A stretch of 64,000 nucleotides of DNA from Nitrospirota bacterium (GTDB lineage: Bacteria; Nitrospirota; Thermodesulfovibrionia; Thermodesulfovibrionales; Dissulfurispiraceae), in the NCBI GenBank assembly GCA_009773415.1, contig WSNO01000022.1, positions 29,614 to 93,613 on the forward strand, read 5' to 3'. Both the position numbers and the translations under genes were made by a program. Every line of letters starts with the position of its first letter. Position 1 is the first letter of the stretch. The notes under the pieces are model-generated. The model did not search any database. It was given only the letters and a program-made list of their open reading frames with translations, and was not told the DNA's origin. Shown here piece after piece: positions 8,084 through 17,278 of this stretch.

Positions 8084-8710
8084 GTGATGCGGAAACGGAC
8101 AGGGAATCTTATCGTAATTTCGGCGCCGTCGGGTGCGGGCAAGACAACACTCTGCCAGAAACTGCTTCAGATCATGACTGATGTGAAGATGTCAGTTTCC
8201 TATACCACGCGCGGAGCCCGGCAGGAAGAGGCGGATGGTGTCCATTACTCATTTATATCGGCGGAACAGTTTCGCGAGATGATCGGGGAGGGAACGTTTG
8301 TTGAGTGGGCCGAGGTGCACGGCAACTATTACGGGACGTCGAAGCTCAGGATTCAGGAAATTCTCAGCTCCGGAGCGGATGTCATCCTTGATATCGATGT
8401 GCAGGGAGCTCGGCAGATACGGCAGCACTTTCCGGACAGTGTCCACGTTTTTATCCTGCCGCCGTCCATGGATGTTCTGAAGCGCCGGCTGGAAGGCCGC
8501 ATGAGCGATGCGCCGGACGTCATCGTTCGGCGGCTGCTGAAAGCCCGGGACGAGATTCGGGGGTACCGGGATTATAATTATGTTATAATAAACGACATTG
8601 TGGACGAGGCTCTTCAGGAGCTGCTGTCCGTAGTGCGTGCCGAACGGGCCCGGGTCGAGCGGTTTGACCATGCCTGGGCGGCCGCGAGTTTTTTGAAGGA
8701 GGAGCAGTAA
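8084..8710 (+). CDS. gmk: Guanylate kinase
   Basis: 208 aa from GTG 8084, or ATG 8087. Walker A is SAPSGAGKTTL, followed by the GMP-binding TTRGARQEEADGVHYSF and the lid region. It converts GMP and ATP to GDP and ADP in purine nucleotide synthesis. The stop codon is directly followed by the rpoZ ATG. Confidence 0.96.
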   Translation: MMRKRTGNLIVISAPSGAGKTTLCQKLLQIMTDVKMSVSYTTRGARQEEADGVHYSFISAEQFREMIGEGTFVEWAEVHGNYYGTSKLRIQEILSSGADVILDIDVQGARQIRQHFPDSVHVFILPPSMDVLKRRLEGRMSDAPDVIVRRLLKARDEIRGYRDYNYVIINDIVDEALQELLSVVRAERARVERFDHAWAAASFLKEEQ

Positions 8711-9118
8711 ATGGATATTATTACCTTGCCGGTGGAATATGACAAAAAAAAGATAGAGAGCAAGTACCGCCTTGCGGTTGCCGGTGCGCAGCGGGCCCGG
8801 GAGCTGGCAGTCGGCGCGGATCCGAAGGTTCCGAAGAAGGCGAAGAAAGTGACAACGACGGCTCTCATTGAGACCCTGAAGGGCGATATCAAATTCATGA
8901 TTGGCGATGAAGCCGCTGCTGCGCTCGAGAAGGCGGGGCGCATCGACTTCAAGAAGCTGATCGAGGAGAAGCGCAAGAGCAGTATCGCGAATCTCTCGGA
9001 GCTTGAAAAAGACCTGAAAGTATATCTTCATGAGCGCGAAGGCGCGTCTGAACGTGCGCTTGAAGAGCTCTTCAACGACACTGATGCTGACGAGGGCGAT
9101 GAGTCTATATCTATATAA
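8711..9118 (+). CDS. rpoZ: RNA polymerase omega subunit
   Basis: 135 aa, starting on the base after the gmk stop, with GGAGG in the last gmk codons. The omega core is YRLAVAGAQRARELAVGA followed by TTTALIETLKGDI. Omega helps assemble beta-prime and binds ppGpp in proteobacteria. This one is longer than the usual 70-100 aa because of a charged C-terminal extension ending in an acidic tail. The gmk-rpoZ pairing is a strong contextual support. Confidence 0.93.
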   Translation: MDIITLPVEYDKKKIESKYRLAVAGAQRARELAVGADPKVPKKAKKVTTTALIETLKGDIKFMIGDEAAAALEKAGRIDFKKLIEEKRKSSIANLSELEKDLKVYLHEREGASERALEELFNDTDADEGDESISI

Positions 9119-9174
9119 ACTCATCGTTCCTATTGCAGTGAAACACATTCCGACACCCCTCTCCCGATGACCGC

Positions 9175-10362
9175 ATGCTGAAGGGCAAGACCATTCTGGT
9201 TGGGATTACCGGCAGTGTCGCCGCTTACAAGGCGGTAGACCTGATCCGTCGTCTGCGCGATGCGGGTGCGACGGTAAAGGCAATCATGACTGATAAGTCC
9301 AAAAACTTTATCACACCGCTCTCCGTATCTCTTGCATGCGGAGCCCCGGTGGCTGCCGACATGTTCGAAGAACCGTTCTCGCATATCGACGGCCCCGCAC
9401 AGGCTGATGTTTTCGTGGTGGCGCCTGCGACGGCAAACAGCATCGGCAAGTTTGCGGGCGGCATTGCAGACGATCTGCTCAGCACATCATTTCTGGTATT
9501 CCGGGGCGGGTTCGTTCTTGCGCCTGCAATGAACTGGCGCATGTACGAACATCCGGTTGTCAAAAAGAACCTTGCATCGCTTCTCTCGCAGGGAGCAGTG
9601 CTGGTGGAACCTCAGCGCGGAACGCTTGCATGCGGCGAAGAGGGCGTCGGCAAGATGGCGGGTGTGGACGCCATTATCGAAGCAATTATTGCTGTGGTGA
9701 CACCCAAAGACCTTTCCGGCGAGCATATCCTGATTACTGCCGGACCGACGCGTGAGCCGATAGATCCGGTCAGGTTCTTCTCAAACAGGTCTTCCGGAAA
9801 GATGGGCTATGCTTTTGCACGGGTTGCCCGGCGCCGGGGCGCTGTCGTCACCCTTGTCTCCGGACCCACAGCAATTTCCGCTCCGGAGGGTGTTGACGTT
9901 GTCCGGGTCGAAACCGCGTCAGAAATGTATTCGGCGGTTATGGGGCGGATTGACACCGCAAGCATTGCTGTCATGACTGCCGCCGTGTCTGACTTTTGCG
10001 TCGCTGAGCAACGGAGCGAAAAGGCGGACAAGGCGGATATCGCTCTGCTGAAGCTGGATAGAACGCCCGATATTCTTGCAGCCGTGGGCGCGCTTTCCCG
10101 GCGTCCGTTTACGGTGGGGTTTGCGGCGGAAACCGGCGCGCGTATTGAACGCGCCGAGCGGAAGCTCATCTCCAAGGGTGCCGACATGATAGTCTTCAAC
10201 GACGTACTCGCGGAGGGGGCAGGATTCGAGACCGACACCAATGTCGTCACGATCATCACCCGCAACGCGGACGCTACCTGCCAGAAAGAGTACCTGCCGC
10301 TGAGCCACAAAGAGGCGGTCGCCTCTGCTATCATCGATTCCATCATTGCCCGCAGGGCATGA
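9175..10362 (+). CDS. coaBC: Bifunctional phosphopantothenoylcysteine decarboxylase / phosphopantothenate-cysteine ligase
   Basis: 395 aa. The N-terminal CoaC flavoprotein half has GITGSVAAYKAVDLIRRL, APATANSIGKFAGGIADDLL and APAMNWRMYEHP; the C-terminal CoaB half has TAGPTREPIDPVRFFSNRSS and FAAET. It makes 4'-phosphopantetheine in coenzyme A synthesis. ATGA overlap with the next gene. Confidence 0.96.
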   Translation: MLKGKTILVGITGSVAAYKAVDLIRRLRDAGATVKAIMTDKSKNFITPLSVSLACGAPVAADMFEEPFSHIDGPAQADVFVVAPATANSIGKFAGGIADDLLSTSFLVFRGGFVLAPAMNWRMYEHPVVKKNLASLLSQGAVLVEPQRGTLACGEEGVGKMAGVDAIIEAIIAVVTPKDLSGEHILITAGPTREPIDPVRFFSNRSSGKMGYAFARVARRRGAVVTLVSGPTAISAPEGVDVVRVETASEMYSAVMGRIDTASIAVMTAAVSDFCVAEQRSEKADKADIALLKLDRTPDILAAVGALSRRPFTVGFAAETGARIERAERKLISKGADMIVFNDVLAEGAGFETDTNVVTIITRNADATCQKEYLPLSHKEAVASAIIDSIIARRA

Positions 10363-11447
10363 CCCCGGAGCAGCCCATATCATCGGACCGCATCGGGCGC
10401 GTCCGGAAAATCCTCAATGCAAAAGGGTTCGATGCCCTGCTGATTACAAATATGAAAAATGTCCGCTATCTGAGCGGATTTACCGGGTCATCCGGCTTTC
10501 TTCTTGTCCTGCCGAAGCAGATCATTTTTGCGACCGATTTCCGCTATCAGGAGCAGGCTGCGCGGGAGGTCCGCGCTGCAGAAATAATTATCGAGCGGGG
10601 GAAGCGGATAATCCTGATCCGTTCTTTGATCAAAAAACTTGGCATACAGAAGCTCGGGTTTGAATTTTCAGCGAGCTACGCGATGTTTGACCAGCTTCAG
10701 TCTTGCGGGGCAGTGCCGACACCGCTGAAAGATGCCGTCGAAAAATTGCGGGCTGTCAAGGATGCCGATGAGATTGCAATAATTCAGCGCGCTGTTCTCC
10801 GGGCGGAGGCTGCGTACCGGACTGTACGCAGCCGGATTCGCGCGGGGGTTCGTGAGGTCGAGATTGCACGGCGGCTCGACGAAGCGCTCAGAAAGCAGGG
10901 ATGCAGGCATGCTGCGTTTGAAATCATTGTTGCCGCGGGTCCGAATTCGTCTATGCCGCACGCCCGGCCCACGGAGCGGAAAATAGCAGCCGGAGACCTT
11001 GTTATTGTCGACTGGGGAGGCGAGGCGGACGGGTATTATTCCGACATGACCAGGACGGTGCTGGTTCCGGGTGAAATACATCCCAAAAAACGCGAAATAT
11101 ACAGCATAGTCAACCATGCCCGCGAAAAAGCGATTAAAGCGGTGGAGATCGGAAAGAAGACACAGGATATTGACGCGGTTGCCAGAACTCACATCAGAAA
11201 TGCCGGGTATGGTGATCACTTCGGCCACAGCCTCGGCCATGGAATCGGGCTTGATGTTCACGAATATCCTTATGTATCATGGACAAGGGGGCAACGGGTG
11301 CGTGACGGCATGCTCTTTACCATTGAACCGGGCATTTACCTTCCCGGCCTCGGAGGCGTCCGCATTGAAGATGTTCTTCTGGTGAGAGACGGGTCTGTCT
11401 CGATCCTTACGAATCTCGGCAGGGAAGCAGAAGGAGGAGTTGAGTGA
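10359..11447 (+). CDS. pepP: Xaa-Pro aminopeptidase (M24B)
   Basis: 362 aa. An N-terminal creatinase-like domain (1-130) precedes the pita-bread metallopeptidase domain. Metal ligands are visible: VDWGGEADGYYSDMTRT (two Asp), GHGIGLDVHE (His), FTIEPGIY (Glu) and GVRIEDV (Glu). It removes N-terminal residues before proline. It overlaps coaBC and efp by 4 bp at each side. PepP-efp adjacency is common and fits proline-related translation and turnover. Dipeptidase PepQ is the alternative name. Confidence 0.92.
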   Translation: MTPEQPISSDRIGRVRKILNAKGFDALLITNMKNVRYLSGFTGSSGFLLVLPKQIIFATDFRYQEQAAREVRAAEIIIERGKRIILIRSLIKKLGIQKLGFEFSASYAMFDQLQSCGAVPTPLKDAVEKLRAVKDADEIAIIQRAVLRAEAAYRTVRSRIRAGVREVEIARRLDEALRKQGCRHAAFEIIVAAGPNSSMPHARPTERKIAAGDLVIVDWGGEADGYYSDMTRTVLVPGEIHPKKREIYSIVNHAREKAIKAVEIGKKTQDIDAVARTHIRNAGYGDHFGHSLGHGIGLDVHEYPYVSWTRGQRVRDGMLFTIEPGIYLPGLGGVRIEDVLLVRDGSVSILTNLGREAEGGVE

Positions 11448-12004
11448 TTTCAACAGCTGATTTCAGAAAAGGCGCAAAGATCGAGTACAAGGGGGAGCCC
11501 TTCGAAATCGTCGATTTCCAGCACTCCAAGGTCGGCCGCGGGGGGGCGGTTGTCCGCACCAGGATGAAGAGCATGCGGACAGGTGCGGTGCTGGAAGATA
11601 CGTTCCGCTCCGGCGACAAGTTTGATCAGCCGGCTCTTGAACAGCGCCAGATGCAGTATCTCTATGAGCAGGACGGCCTCAGCTACTTCATGGACATGGA
11701 GTCATTTGAACAGATTCCGCTGACCCCTGAGCAGATTGGCGCGGCAAAAAAATACATCAAGGACAACATGGTGGTGTCGATGCTTACTTACCGTGGAGAG
11801 CCGATGACCATTGAAGCCCCGATGTTTGTCGAGCTTGCGGTTGCCGAAACCGAACCATCGTTCCGCGGCGATACTGCTTCGGGTTCGACCAAGCCGGCAA
11901 AAATGGAAACCGGCCTCGCCATCAGGGTGCCGTTTCATATCCAGATCGGTGACGTTCTGAAGATCGACACCAGAACAGACGACTACATCGAAAAGGTGAA
12001 GTAG
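11444..12004 (+). CDS. efp: Elongation factor P with arginine at position 32
   Basis: 186 aa from GTG 11444 in a GTGA overlap with pepP. Three beta-barrel domains as usual for EF-P, ending in [18 protein letters not shown]. It relieves ribosome stalling at polyproline. The loop tip reads HSKVGRGGA with Arg at residue 32, the position rhamnosylated by EarP in R32-type EF-Ps, rather than the Lys modified by EpmA or the DHS-like routes. No modification gene is next to it. Confidence 0.95.
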   Translation: MISTADFRKGAKIEYKGEPFEIVDFQHSKVGRGGAVVRTRMKSMRTGAVLEDTFRSGDKFDQPALEQRQMQYLYEQDGLSYFMDMESFEQIPLTPEQIGAAKKYIKDNMVVSMLTYRGEPMTIEAPMFVELAVAETEPSFRGDTASGSTKPAKMETGLAIRVPFHIQIGDVLKIDTRTDDYIEKVK

Positions 12005-12065
12005 CGCTGTTTTCGAAGACGCCCGTGCTCCGGGCGTCCGGCATGATAATTACAGGGAGGAACAG

Positions 12066-12509
12066 ATGGAACTTGACGAGATAAAAGAACTCATGGGGCT
12101 TCTGAAGGAGACCGACATCACAGAGGTTCAGATAGAAAAAGAGGGGATCAAGCTCAAGATTAAACGTGAAAGGCGTTTCGGTCATGTCGAGATGCCGCAT
12201 AGTGTTGTCACGGCGACGAAAGCGGAAGCCGCGCAGCCGGCAGTTGAGGATAAAGCCCCGGCGCTTCATTACACCACCGTCACCGCCCCTATCGTCGGCA
12301 CGTTCTATTTGTCACCCGCACCGGACGCATCGCCGTTTGTCGAAGTGGGCAGCCGCGTGAAGAAGGGACAGATTCTCTGCATTATCGAGGCGATGAAGCT
12401 CATGAACGAGATCGAGAGCGATGTGGACGGTATCGTTGCAAAGATTCTTGTTGAGAGCAGCAATCCTGTTCAATACGGGCAGCCGATATTCCTGGTGGAG
12501 CCGGTATAG
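12066..12509 (+). CDS. accB: Biotin carboxyl carrier protein of acetyl-CoA carboxylase
   Basis: 147 aa with GGGAGG before the ATG. The biotinyl domain carries [12 protein letters not shown] with the biotinylated Lys; an Ala/Pro linker separates it from the N-terminal helix. Directly followed by accC. Confidence 0.96.
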   Translation: MELDEIKELMGLLKETDITEVQIEKEGIKLKIKRERRFGHVEMPHSVVTATKAEAAQPAVEDKAPALHYTTVTAPIVGTFYLSPAPDASPFVEVGSRVKKGQILCIIEAMKLMNEIESDVDGIVAKILVESSNPVQYGQPIFLVEPV

Positions 12510-12513
12510 CACT

Positions 12514-13902
12514 ATGGAACTCTTCAAAAAAATACTGATTGCGAACCGCGGCGAGATTGCGGTTCGTGTTATCCGGGCATGTCATGAACTCGGCATTAAG
12601 GCTGCTGTCGTCTATTCCGACGTCGAAAAAGATGCTCTGCATGTGAAACTGGCTGATGAGGCTATCTGCATAGGACCCTCTTCTGCCGCGCTGAGCTATC
12701 TGAATATTCCGGCGATTATCAGCGCTGCGGATATTGCAGACGCAGAGGCGATTCATCCCGGCTACGGCTTTTTATCCGAAAACACTCACTTTGCAGAGGC
12801 ATGCGCTACATCGGGCATCACCTTTATTGGACCTTCTGCCGAGGCGATCAGGGTCGGCGGAGACAAAGCAAAGGCACGCCAGTTGATGAAACGCAAGGGT
12901 ATTCCCGTCATTCCCGGAAGCGACGGTCCGGTGAGCACTGAGGAGACAGCGGTAAAGATCGCAAAAAAAATCGGCTTTCCAGTCATTATCAAGGCATCTG
13001 CAGGCGGGGGCGGCAGAGGAATGCGGATTGTCCGCGAGGAACAGGAGCTTTCGCAGGCCTTCATGATGGCGCAGCGCGAGGCGCTGGCCGCATTCGGCAA
13101 CGGAGAGCTCTACGTTGAAAAATACCTCCCTTCAATCCGGCATGTGGAAGTTCAGATTCTTGCGGACGCAAAGGGCGATATCATTCATCTTGGCGAGCGC
13201 GACTGCACGGTGCAACGCCGGCACCAGAAGCTTGTAGAGGAGTCGCCGTCGCCGATTGCGACCGAGAAGTTCCGCAAGCGGATCGGCGAATGCGCAATAA
13301 AGGCTGCCAAGGCGCTGAAATACCGGAATGCAGGCACCATAGAGTTTATTGTCGATGACGAACAGAACATCTATTTCATGGAAGTGAATACCCGCATTCA
13401 GGTCGAGCATACGGTTACCGAAGAGGTATACGGGGTTGATTTGATCAAAGAGCAGATTCGTATTGCTGCGGGACTGCCGCTTTCACTCCGGCAGAGTCAG
13501 GTGAGACCAAGCGGCCACGCCATCGAAGTGCGTATCAATGCCGAGGATCCTGAACGCTTTGTCCCGTGTCCGGGCAGGATTGTGGTCTTTAACCAGCCGG
13601 GAGGGCCGGGAGTCCGCGTTGATACGTGCGCCTATGCCGGATGGACGGTACCGCCTTTTTACGACTCCATGATTGCGAAGCTGATCGTTCATGCGAAGAC
13701 TCGAGATGAAGCAATCGCGCGGATGAAACGTGCTCTGGATGAGTTTTCGATTGAGGGCATTAAAACGACGATTCCTTTTTTCGTGAAGATATTTAATCAT
13801 CCTGATTTTATGAAGGGCATTTTCAATACGGCTTTTGTTGAGCGAGTGCTGAACCCGGAAAAAAGTGCGGGTGTGCAAAACGGGAAGCAGGGCGGGAAGT
13901 AA
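12514..13902 (+). CDS. accC: Biotin carboxylase subunit of acetyl-CoA carboxylase
   Basis: 462 aa from ATG 12514, four bases after the accB stop; longer upstream reading runs back into accB and is not used. ATP-grasp fold with the glycine-rich loop KASAGGGGRGMRIV, RDCTVQRRHQKLVEE and MEVNTRIQVEHTVTE. It carboxylates biotin on AccB in the first step of fatty acid synthesis. Confidence 0.96.
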   Translation: MELFKKILIANRGEIAVRVIRACHELGIKAAVVYSDVEKDALHVKLADEAICIGPSSAALSYLNIPAIISAADIADAEAIHPGYGFLSENTHFAEACATSGITFIGPSAEAIRVGGDKAKARQLMKRKGIPVIPGSDGPVSTEETAVKIAKKIGFPVIIKASAGGGGRGMRIVREEQELSQAFMMAQREALAAFGNGELYVEKYLPSIRHVEVQILADAKGDIIHLGERDCTVQRRHQKLVEESPSPIATEKFRKRIGECAIKAAKALKYRNAGTIEFIVDDEQNIYFMEVNTRIQVEHTVTEEVYGVDLIKEQIRIAAGLPLSLRQSQVRPSGHAIEVRINAEDPERFVPCPGRIVVFNQPGGPGVRVDTCAYAGWTVPPFYDSMIAKLIVHAKTRDEAIARMKRALDEFSIEGIKTTIPFFVKIFNHPDFMKGIFNTAFVERVLNPEKSAGVQNGKQGGK

Positions 13903-13912
13903 AGCGGCGCTG

Positions 13913-14542
13913 ATGCAGGCAGATCGTCAGGTCTTTCCACTCTGTTTTTTAACTGATTTTGCCGGCGGTAAGGAGCAGCTTCTGCAGTTCCTCACAGCCG
14001 GCGTTTTATGGGTTCAGTATCGTGACAAGGGGAGTTCGCGCCGCACTCTTTATCGCAATGCTCTGCACATCAGAGCGCTTACGCGGGAATGCGGGGCTTT
14101 TTTTGTGGTGAACGATCATGCAGATATCGCGGTCGCCGTGGATGCGGACGGACTGCATCTTGGCCAGGATGATCTGCCGATTGTCGCAGCGCGTCGGATT
14201 GCAGGCGACAAGGTGATAGGCATTTCTACGCATAGCCGCGAAGAAGCTCTTGCGGCTGCAGCAGGCGGAGCGGACTATATAGGATTCGGGCCGGTCTTTC
14301 CTACGAAAACAAAGGATGCTGGTCCGCCGAAGGGACCGGATGCCCTCGCTGAAATCAGGACGCTGGTGCCGATTCCGATTATTGCCATTGGCGGGATTAC
14401 CTCCGAGACATGCGGCAGCGTATTGGATGCCGGGGCTTCAGGAGTTGCGGTAGCCGCAGCGCTTCATGAGGGGCCGGTTCCCCATGCGGTCAATCGGTTT
14501 CTTGCGGCCCTGCGCGGAGTTCGGCCGCTGATCTTTGCATAA
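13913..14542 (+). CDS. thiE: Thiamine-phosphate synthase
   Basis: 209 aa from ATG 13913; a GTG at 13865 inside accC is the alternative. TIM-barrel with VQYRDKG, FFVVNDHADIA, GLHLGQDDLP, GFGPVFPTKTK and IPIIAIGGI. It joins HMP-PP and the thiazole phosphate to thiamine phosphate. It is the last gene of the housekeeping run. No TPP riboswitch is seen nearby. Confidence 0.93.
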   Translation: MQADRQVFPLCFLTDFAGGKEQLLQFLTAGVLWVQYRDKGSSRRTLYRNALHIRALTRECGAFFVVNDHADIAVAVDADGLHLGQDDLPIVAARRIAGDKVIGISTHSREEALAAAAGGADYIGFGPVFPTKTKDAGPPKGPDALAEIRTLVPIPIIAIGGITSETCGSVLDAGASGVAVAAALHEGPVPHAVNRFLAALRGVRPLIFA

Positions 14543-14565
14543 GCGCCGTTTTTATTGATTTTTCA

Positions 14566-14595
14566 TTGACACCGGCTTTTCTTCAGTGCTATATT
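14566..14595 (+). promoter_or_regulatory. Sigma-70-type promoter for the chemosensory cluster
   Basis: TTGACA at 14566-14571, an 18-bp spacer and TATATT at 14590-14595, in the gap between thiE and the REC-domain gene. It leaves a leader of about 90 nt before ATG 14690. Confidence 0.65.
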
Positions 14596-14689
14596 TGTGC
14601 AATTGCAACGTAGACCATGCGCAGACTTGGGTGTATTGTATAAAGCGGCAGTGCTATGGGCTGTCAGACGGAAACCGAGGAGATTGAGG

Positions 14690-15649
14690 ATGAGCAAAGG
14701 AAAAGTGCTGGTCATCGATGATAGTCCTATTGTCAGGAAATTGGCAGAGATGGCGCTTGTTGATGATGGTTACCAGGTAGTCACTGCTGAAAACGGCGAA
14801 GACGGACTTCGCCTGGCCGAAGAGATACACCCTTCCCTCATTCTTGTAGACTTCATCATGCCGCGAATGAGCGGATATCAGTTCTGCCAGCTTGTACGTG
14901 AGGACCAGACGCTTAAGGACATTCCGATTATTCTCATTACGGCGAAGGGCGATGATGTGGGCCGCAAATTCTCCGAGCGGTTTGCGGTGTCGGATTATTT
15001 CATCAAACCATTTAAGTCTGAAGCGCTTGTCGACAAGGTCAATTCGATAGTGCTCGGCAAAAGTGCGGAGGCAAAACGTGACGCGATGTTTGAGACTCCA
15101 AAGCCGTTTGCCGAAGAGCCTGCAGTTGCGATCCCGTTCTCTTTTGATGTGAAACAGCCGGCTGCACAGCCGTTTGCCGAGCCTGCACCTGCCGCGACGG
15201 CTGCGCCGTTTGCCTATGCCTTTGAGCCGGAGGCTGAACAGCCCTTAGCGCCTGCACCGTTTGCCTTTGAGCCGCCGCAGGATTTCGATATTCCGACGAC
15301 GTTTGACGCGTCAGCATTTTCTGTGGAGCCAGTTGCTGAGCCGCGGATTGAGGAGCCTGCACCTGCCGCGACGGCTGCGCCGTTTGCCTATGCCTTTGAG
15401 CCGGAGGCTGAACAGCCCGAAGTGCCTGCACCGTTTGCCTTTGAGCCGCCGCAGGATTTCGATATTCCGACGACGTTTGACGCGTCAGCATTTTCTGTGC
15501 ACCGTTTGCCTTTGAGCCGCCGATGGAGGAGCCTGCGGAGTATGAGCAGCCGGTCTTTGCACTGCCTTCTGTGCAGACTGATACGGTTTTTGAGATGGAG
15601 ACATCGCATCAAGCAGACAGCCTGGCTGCAGTGCCGTACGACCAGGTAA
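14690..15649 (+). CDS. Receiver-domain protein, N-terminal part of a frameshifted REC - repeat - DUF4388 gene
   Basis: ATG 14690 has GAGGAG upstream. Residues 1-120 are a CheY-like receiver (VLVIDDSPIVRKLAE, phosphoacceptor Asp in ILVDFIMPRMSG, Lys in YFIKPFK). After this comes a Pro/Ala/Glu/Phe-rich linker made of 58-residue repeats. At about 15499 the repeat is broken and the frame changes; the last 50 codons to 15649 are out of frame. The proper continuation lies in the -1 frame (15523-16500). The intact ancestor was one protein of about 600 aa. It starts the pil/chp-like cluster and probably works as a response regulator for surface motility. Confidence 0.85.
   Translation: MSKGKVLVIDDSPIVRKLAEMALVDDGYQVVTAENGEDGLRLAEEIHPSLILVDFIMPRMSGYQFCQLVREDQTLKDIPIILITAKGDDVGRKFSERFAVSDYFIKPFKSEALVDKVNSIVLGKSAEAKRDAMFETPKPFAEEPAVAIPFSFDVKQPAAQPFAEPAPAATAAPFAYAFEPEAEQPLAPAPFAFEPPQDFDIPTTFDASAFSVEPVAEPRIEEPAPAATAAPFAYAFEPEAEQPEVPAPFAFEPPQDFDIPTTFDASAFSVHRLPLSRRWRSLRSMSSRSLHCLLCRLIRFLRWRHRIKQTAWLQCRTTR
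15181..15499 (+). repeat. 174-bp coding tandem repeat, about 1.8 copies, ending at a frameshift
   Basis: The block starting at 15181 recurs at 15355 (period 174 bp, 58 codons) almost identically up to 15499. Thereafter the sequence jumps to the part of the repeat seen at 15255 and 15429. Relative to a third copy, 103 bp are missing, which is not a multiple of three. Confidence 0.85.
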
Positions 15650-16500
15650 CAGTAGATGCTGAAGAAATGTCTGTTGCTGAGCCGCTTGTCCCGGCAGAAA
15701 CTTATGCGGTATCTGCAGCGGCAGTTGCTCCGGCCAGTGGGGTGCCGGCAGCGACCGGCCGAGATGAGTCGCTGGAAGAGCCGGTGCAGGCTCTCATACC
15801 TGTTGAGGAGATTACCCGTTATCTTGAGACGACGCTGCCGTTTATCGTCCAGAAGAGCGTCGATAACATTTTGAAACAGAACGGTGTCGTGCGTAACAGC
15901 GCCGTCGTTCTTTCGGGCGATTTGGCGGTCTGTGATATCTGCGATGTTATCCGTATCATAGAGACCTCACGGATCAGCGGCAAATTGTTTGCTTTCCTGC
16001 CCACGATGAGTGCTGAGATTTTCTTTGACCAAGGAAAAGCCGCCGGCGCTGCCGTGAGTATGTTCAACGGGGTACGGAAAAGTGAAGCGCAGAAAACCGG
16101 CAGAGACATGATGCGTATGAAAGCTCTGCTTATCGATACTGTTGCGGATATTATCGAAGCATTGTCCGGCACATTCTCGGTTGAGCAGGGGCCGCTGCAG
16201 GATGGGGCGCTTGAGATTCCTTTGCGGCTTGGCAGCATGGAATTGATTCATGCCGCCCTCGCAAAAGTTTCTCCGGAGAGCACATCCGGACGTCTTGACG
16301 ACGGGGTCCGGCTACAGCAGGCTGTCGGTCAATCCGTTCTTGGCCGGATGCCGCTTGGCGAGGCGGAGCGTGCTGTGCTCAGTGCGTGTGACGGACACAG
16401 GACGACTGCTGAGATTGTAGAACATAACGGCGGAAATGCTACCGCGCGGCATGCTGTATTTGCGTTGATTAAGCTGGGTGTGCTTAGGGATATCGGATAG
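15523..16500 (+). CDS. DUF4388 (PATAN) domain protein, C-terminal part of the frameshifted REC gene
   Basis: 325 aa as read. The first 90 residues continue the acidic, Pro-rich linker of the upstream reading frame, showing that both belong to one gene. The DUF4388 domain follows (about 125-225), with LSGDLAVCDICDVIRIIETS and ISGKLFAF, and a winged-helix-like tail (TTAEIVEHNGGNATARHAVF). DUF4388 proteins often partner with response regulators in deltaproteobacterial gliding and pilus systems. The ATG at 15523 may serve as a restart but has no strong RBS. Confidence 0.78.
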   Translation: MEEPAEYEQPVFALPSVQTDTVFEMETSHQADSLAAVPYDQVTVDAEEMSVAEPLVPAETYAVSAAAVAPASGVPAATGRDESLEEPVQALIPVEEITRYLETTLPFIVQKSVDNILKQNGVVRNSAVVLSGDLAVCDICDVIRIIETSRISGKLFAFLPTMSAEIFFDQGKAAGAAVSMFNGVRKSEAQKTGRDMMRMKALLIDTVADIIEALSGTFSVEQGPLQDGALEIPLRLGSMELIHAALAKVSPESTSGRLDDGVRLQQAVGQSVLGRMPLGEAERAVLSACDGHRTTAEIVEHNGGNATARHAVFALIKLGVLRDIG

Positions 16501-16512
16501 GGAGGAAGCCTC

Positions 16513-16878
16513 ATGGCAAAGATTCTTGTAGCGGAAGACAGCACGACTGATGTTCATTTTCTGCAGTCGGTGCTGAGCGCAAAAGGGCATCAACTGACAG
16601 TGGCGCGCGATGGGGAAGAGGCTGAGCGATATGTAAAGAGCGAGCCGTTTGACCTATACATTCTCGATGTGGTGATGCCGAAGAAAAACGGATTTCAACT
16701 CTGCCGCGAAATCAAGCGTGACGAGCGGTTGAAGAACATGCCGGTTATTCTTCTGACCTCCAAGAATCAGGAGAGCGATCGTCTCTGGGGGGAGAAGCAG
16801 GGCGCAGATATTTACCTGACAAAGCCCTGTGAAGCAACGGATTTGCTTTTTGCCGTGAACAAGTGCCTGAGCCGATGA
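16513..16878 (+). CDS. PilH/CheY-like single-domain response regulator
   Basis: 121 aa, RBS GGGAGGA. Receiver only: ILVAEDSTTDVHFL, Asp in LYILDVVMPKKNG, Thr/Ser in VILLTSKNQ, Lys in YLTKPC. The KKNGFQLCREIKRD pattern is typical of PilH. It would accept phosphate from the CheA-like kinase downstream. ATGA overlap with the CheW-like gene. Confidence 0.9.
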   Translation: MAKILVAEDSTTDVHFLQSVLSAKGHQLTVARDGEEAERYVKSEPFDLYILDVVMPKKNGFQLCREIKRDERLKNMPVILLTSKNQESDRLWGEKQGADIYLTKPCEATDLLFAVNKCLSR

Positions 16879-17270
16879 AAGACAAATCACAAGCAAGATC
16901 GTCAGGGGAAAAGACATACTGCGTTTTCAGCGTGAGCGAGCGGGAATTCCTCATTCAGTCTGATGCCGTGCGTGAAGTGGTCGAGATTACCCGCATATTT
17001 CCAATCCCGGGGGCGCCCGATTACATATATGGAGCGCTGCCGTTACGGGGAAGGATCATCCCTGCCGTTGACCTCGCAAAGATTTATCCGATTGAAAAGC
17101 CGTCATACCAGAATGCGAAGCTTCTGGTTGTTGATGTGGAAAATGAGAATATCGGATTTCTCTCGGAGTCTTCGCCCTTTTTTGTGACGTTTGATTCGGA
17201 AATTGCCGTCGACGATCTTATCGATCTTAAATCCTTTTTTGAAACCTACCGGATTAAAGGGGCAGGTTAA
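16875..17270 (+). CDS. CheW-like coupling protein (PilI type)
   Basis: 131 aa from ATG 16875, which overlaps the stop of the receiver gene. One CheW domain: FSVSEREFLIQSDAVREVVE, IYGALPLRGRIIPAVDLA. It links chemoreceptors to the CheA-like kinase. The gap to the kinase is 8 bp. Confidence 0.9.
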   Translation: MKDKSQARSSGEKTYCVFSVSEREFLIQSDAVREVVEITRIFPIPGAPDYIYGALPLRGRIIPAVDLAKIYPIEKPSYQNAKLLVVDVENENIGFLSESSPFFVTFDSEIAVDDLIDLKSFFETYRIKGAG

Positions 17271-17278
17271 GCGCTGTC

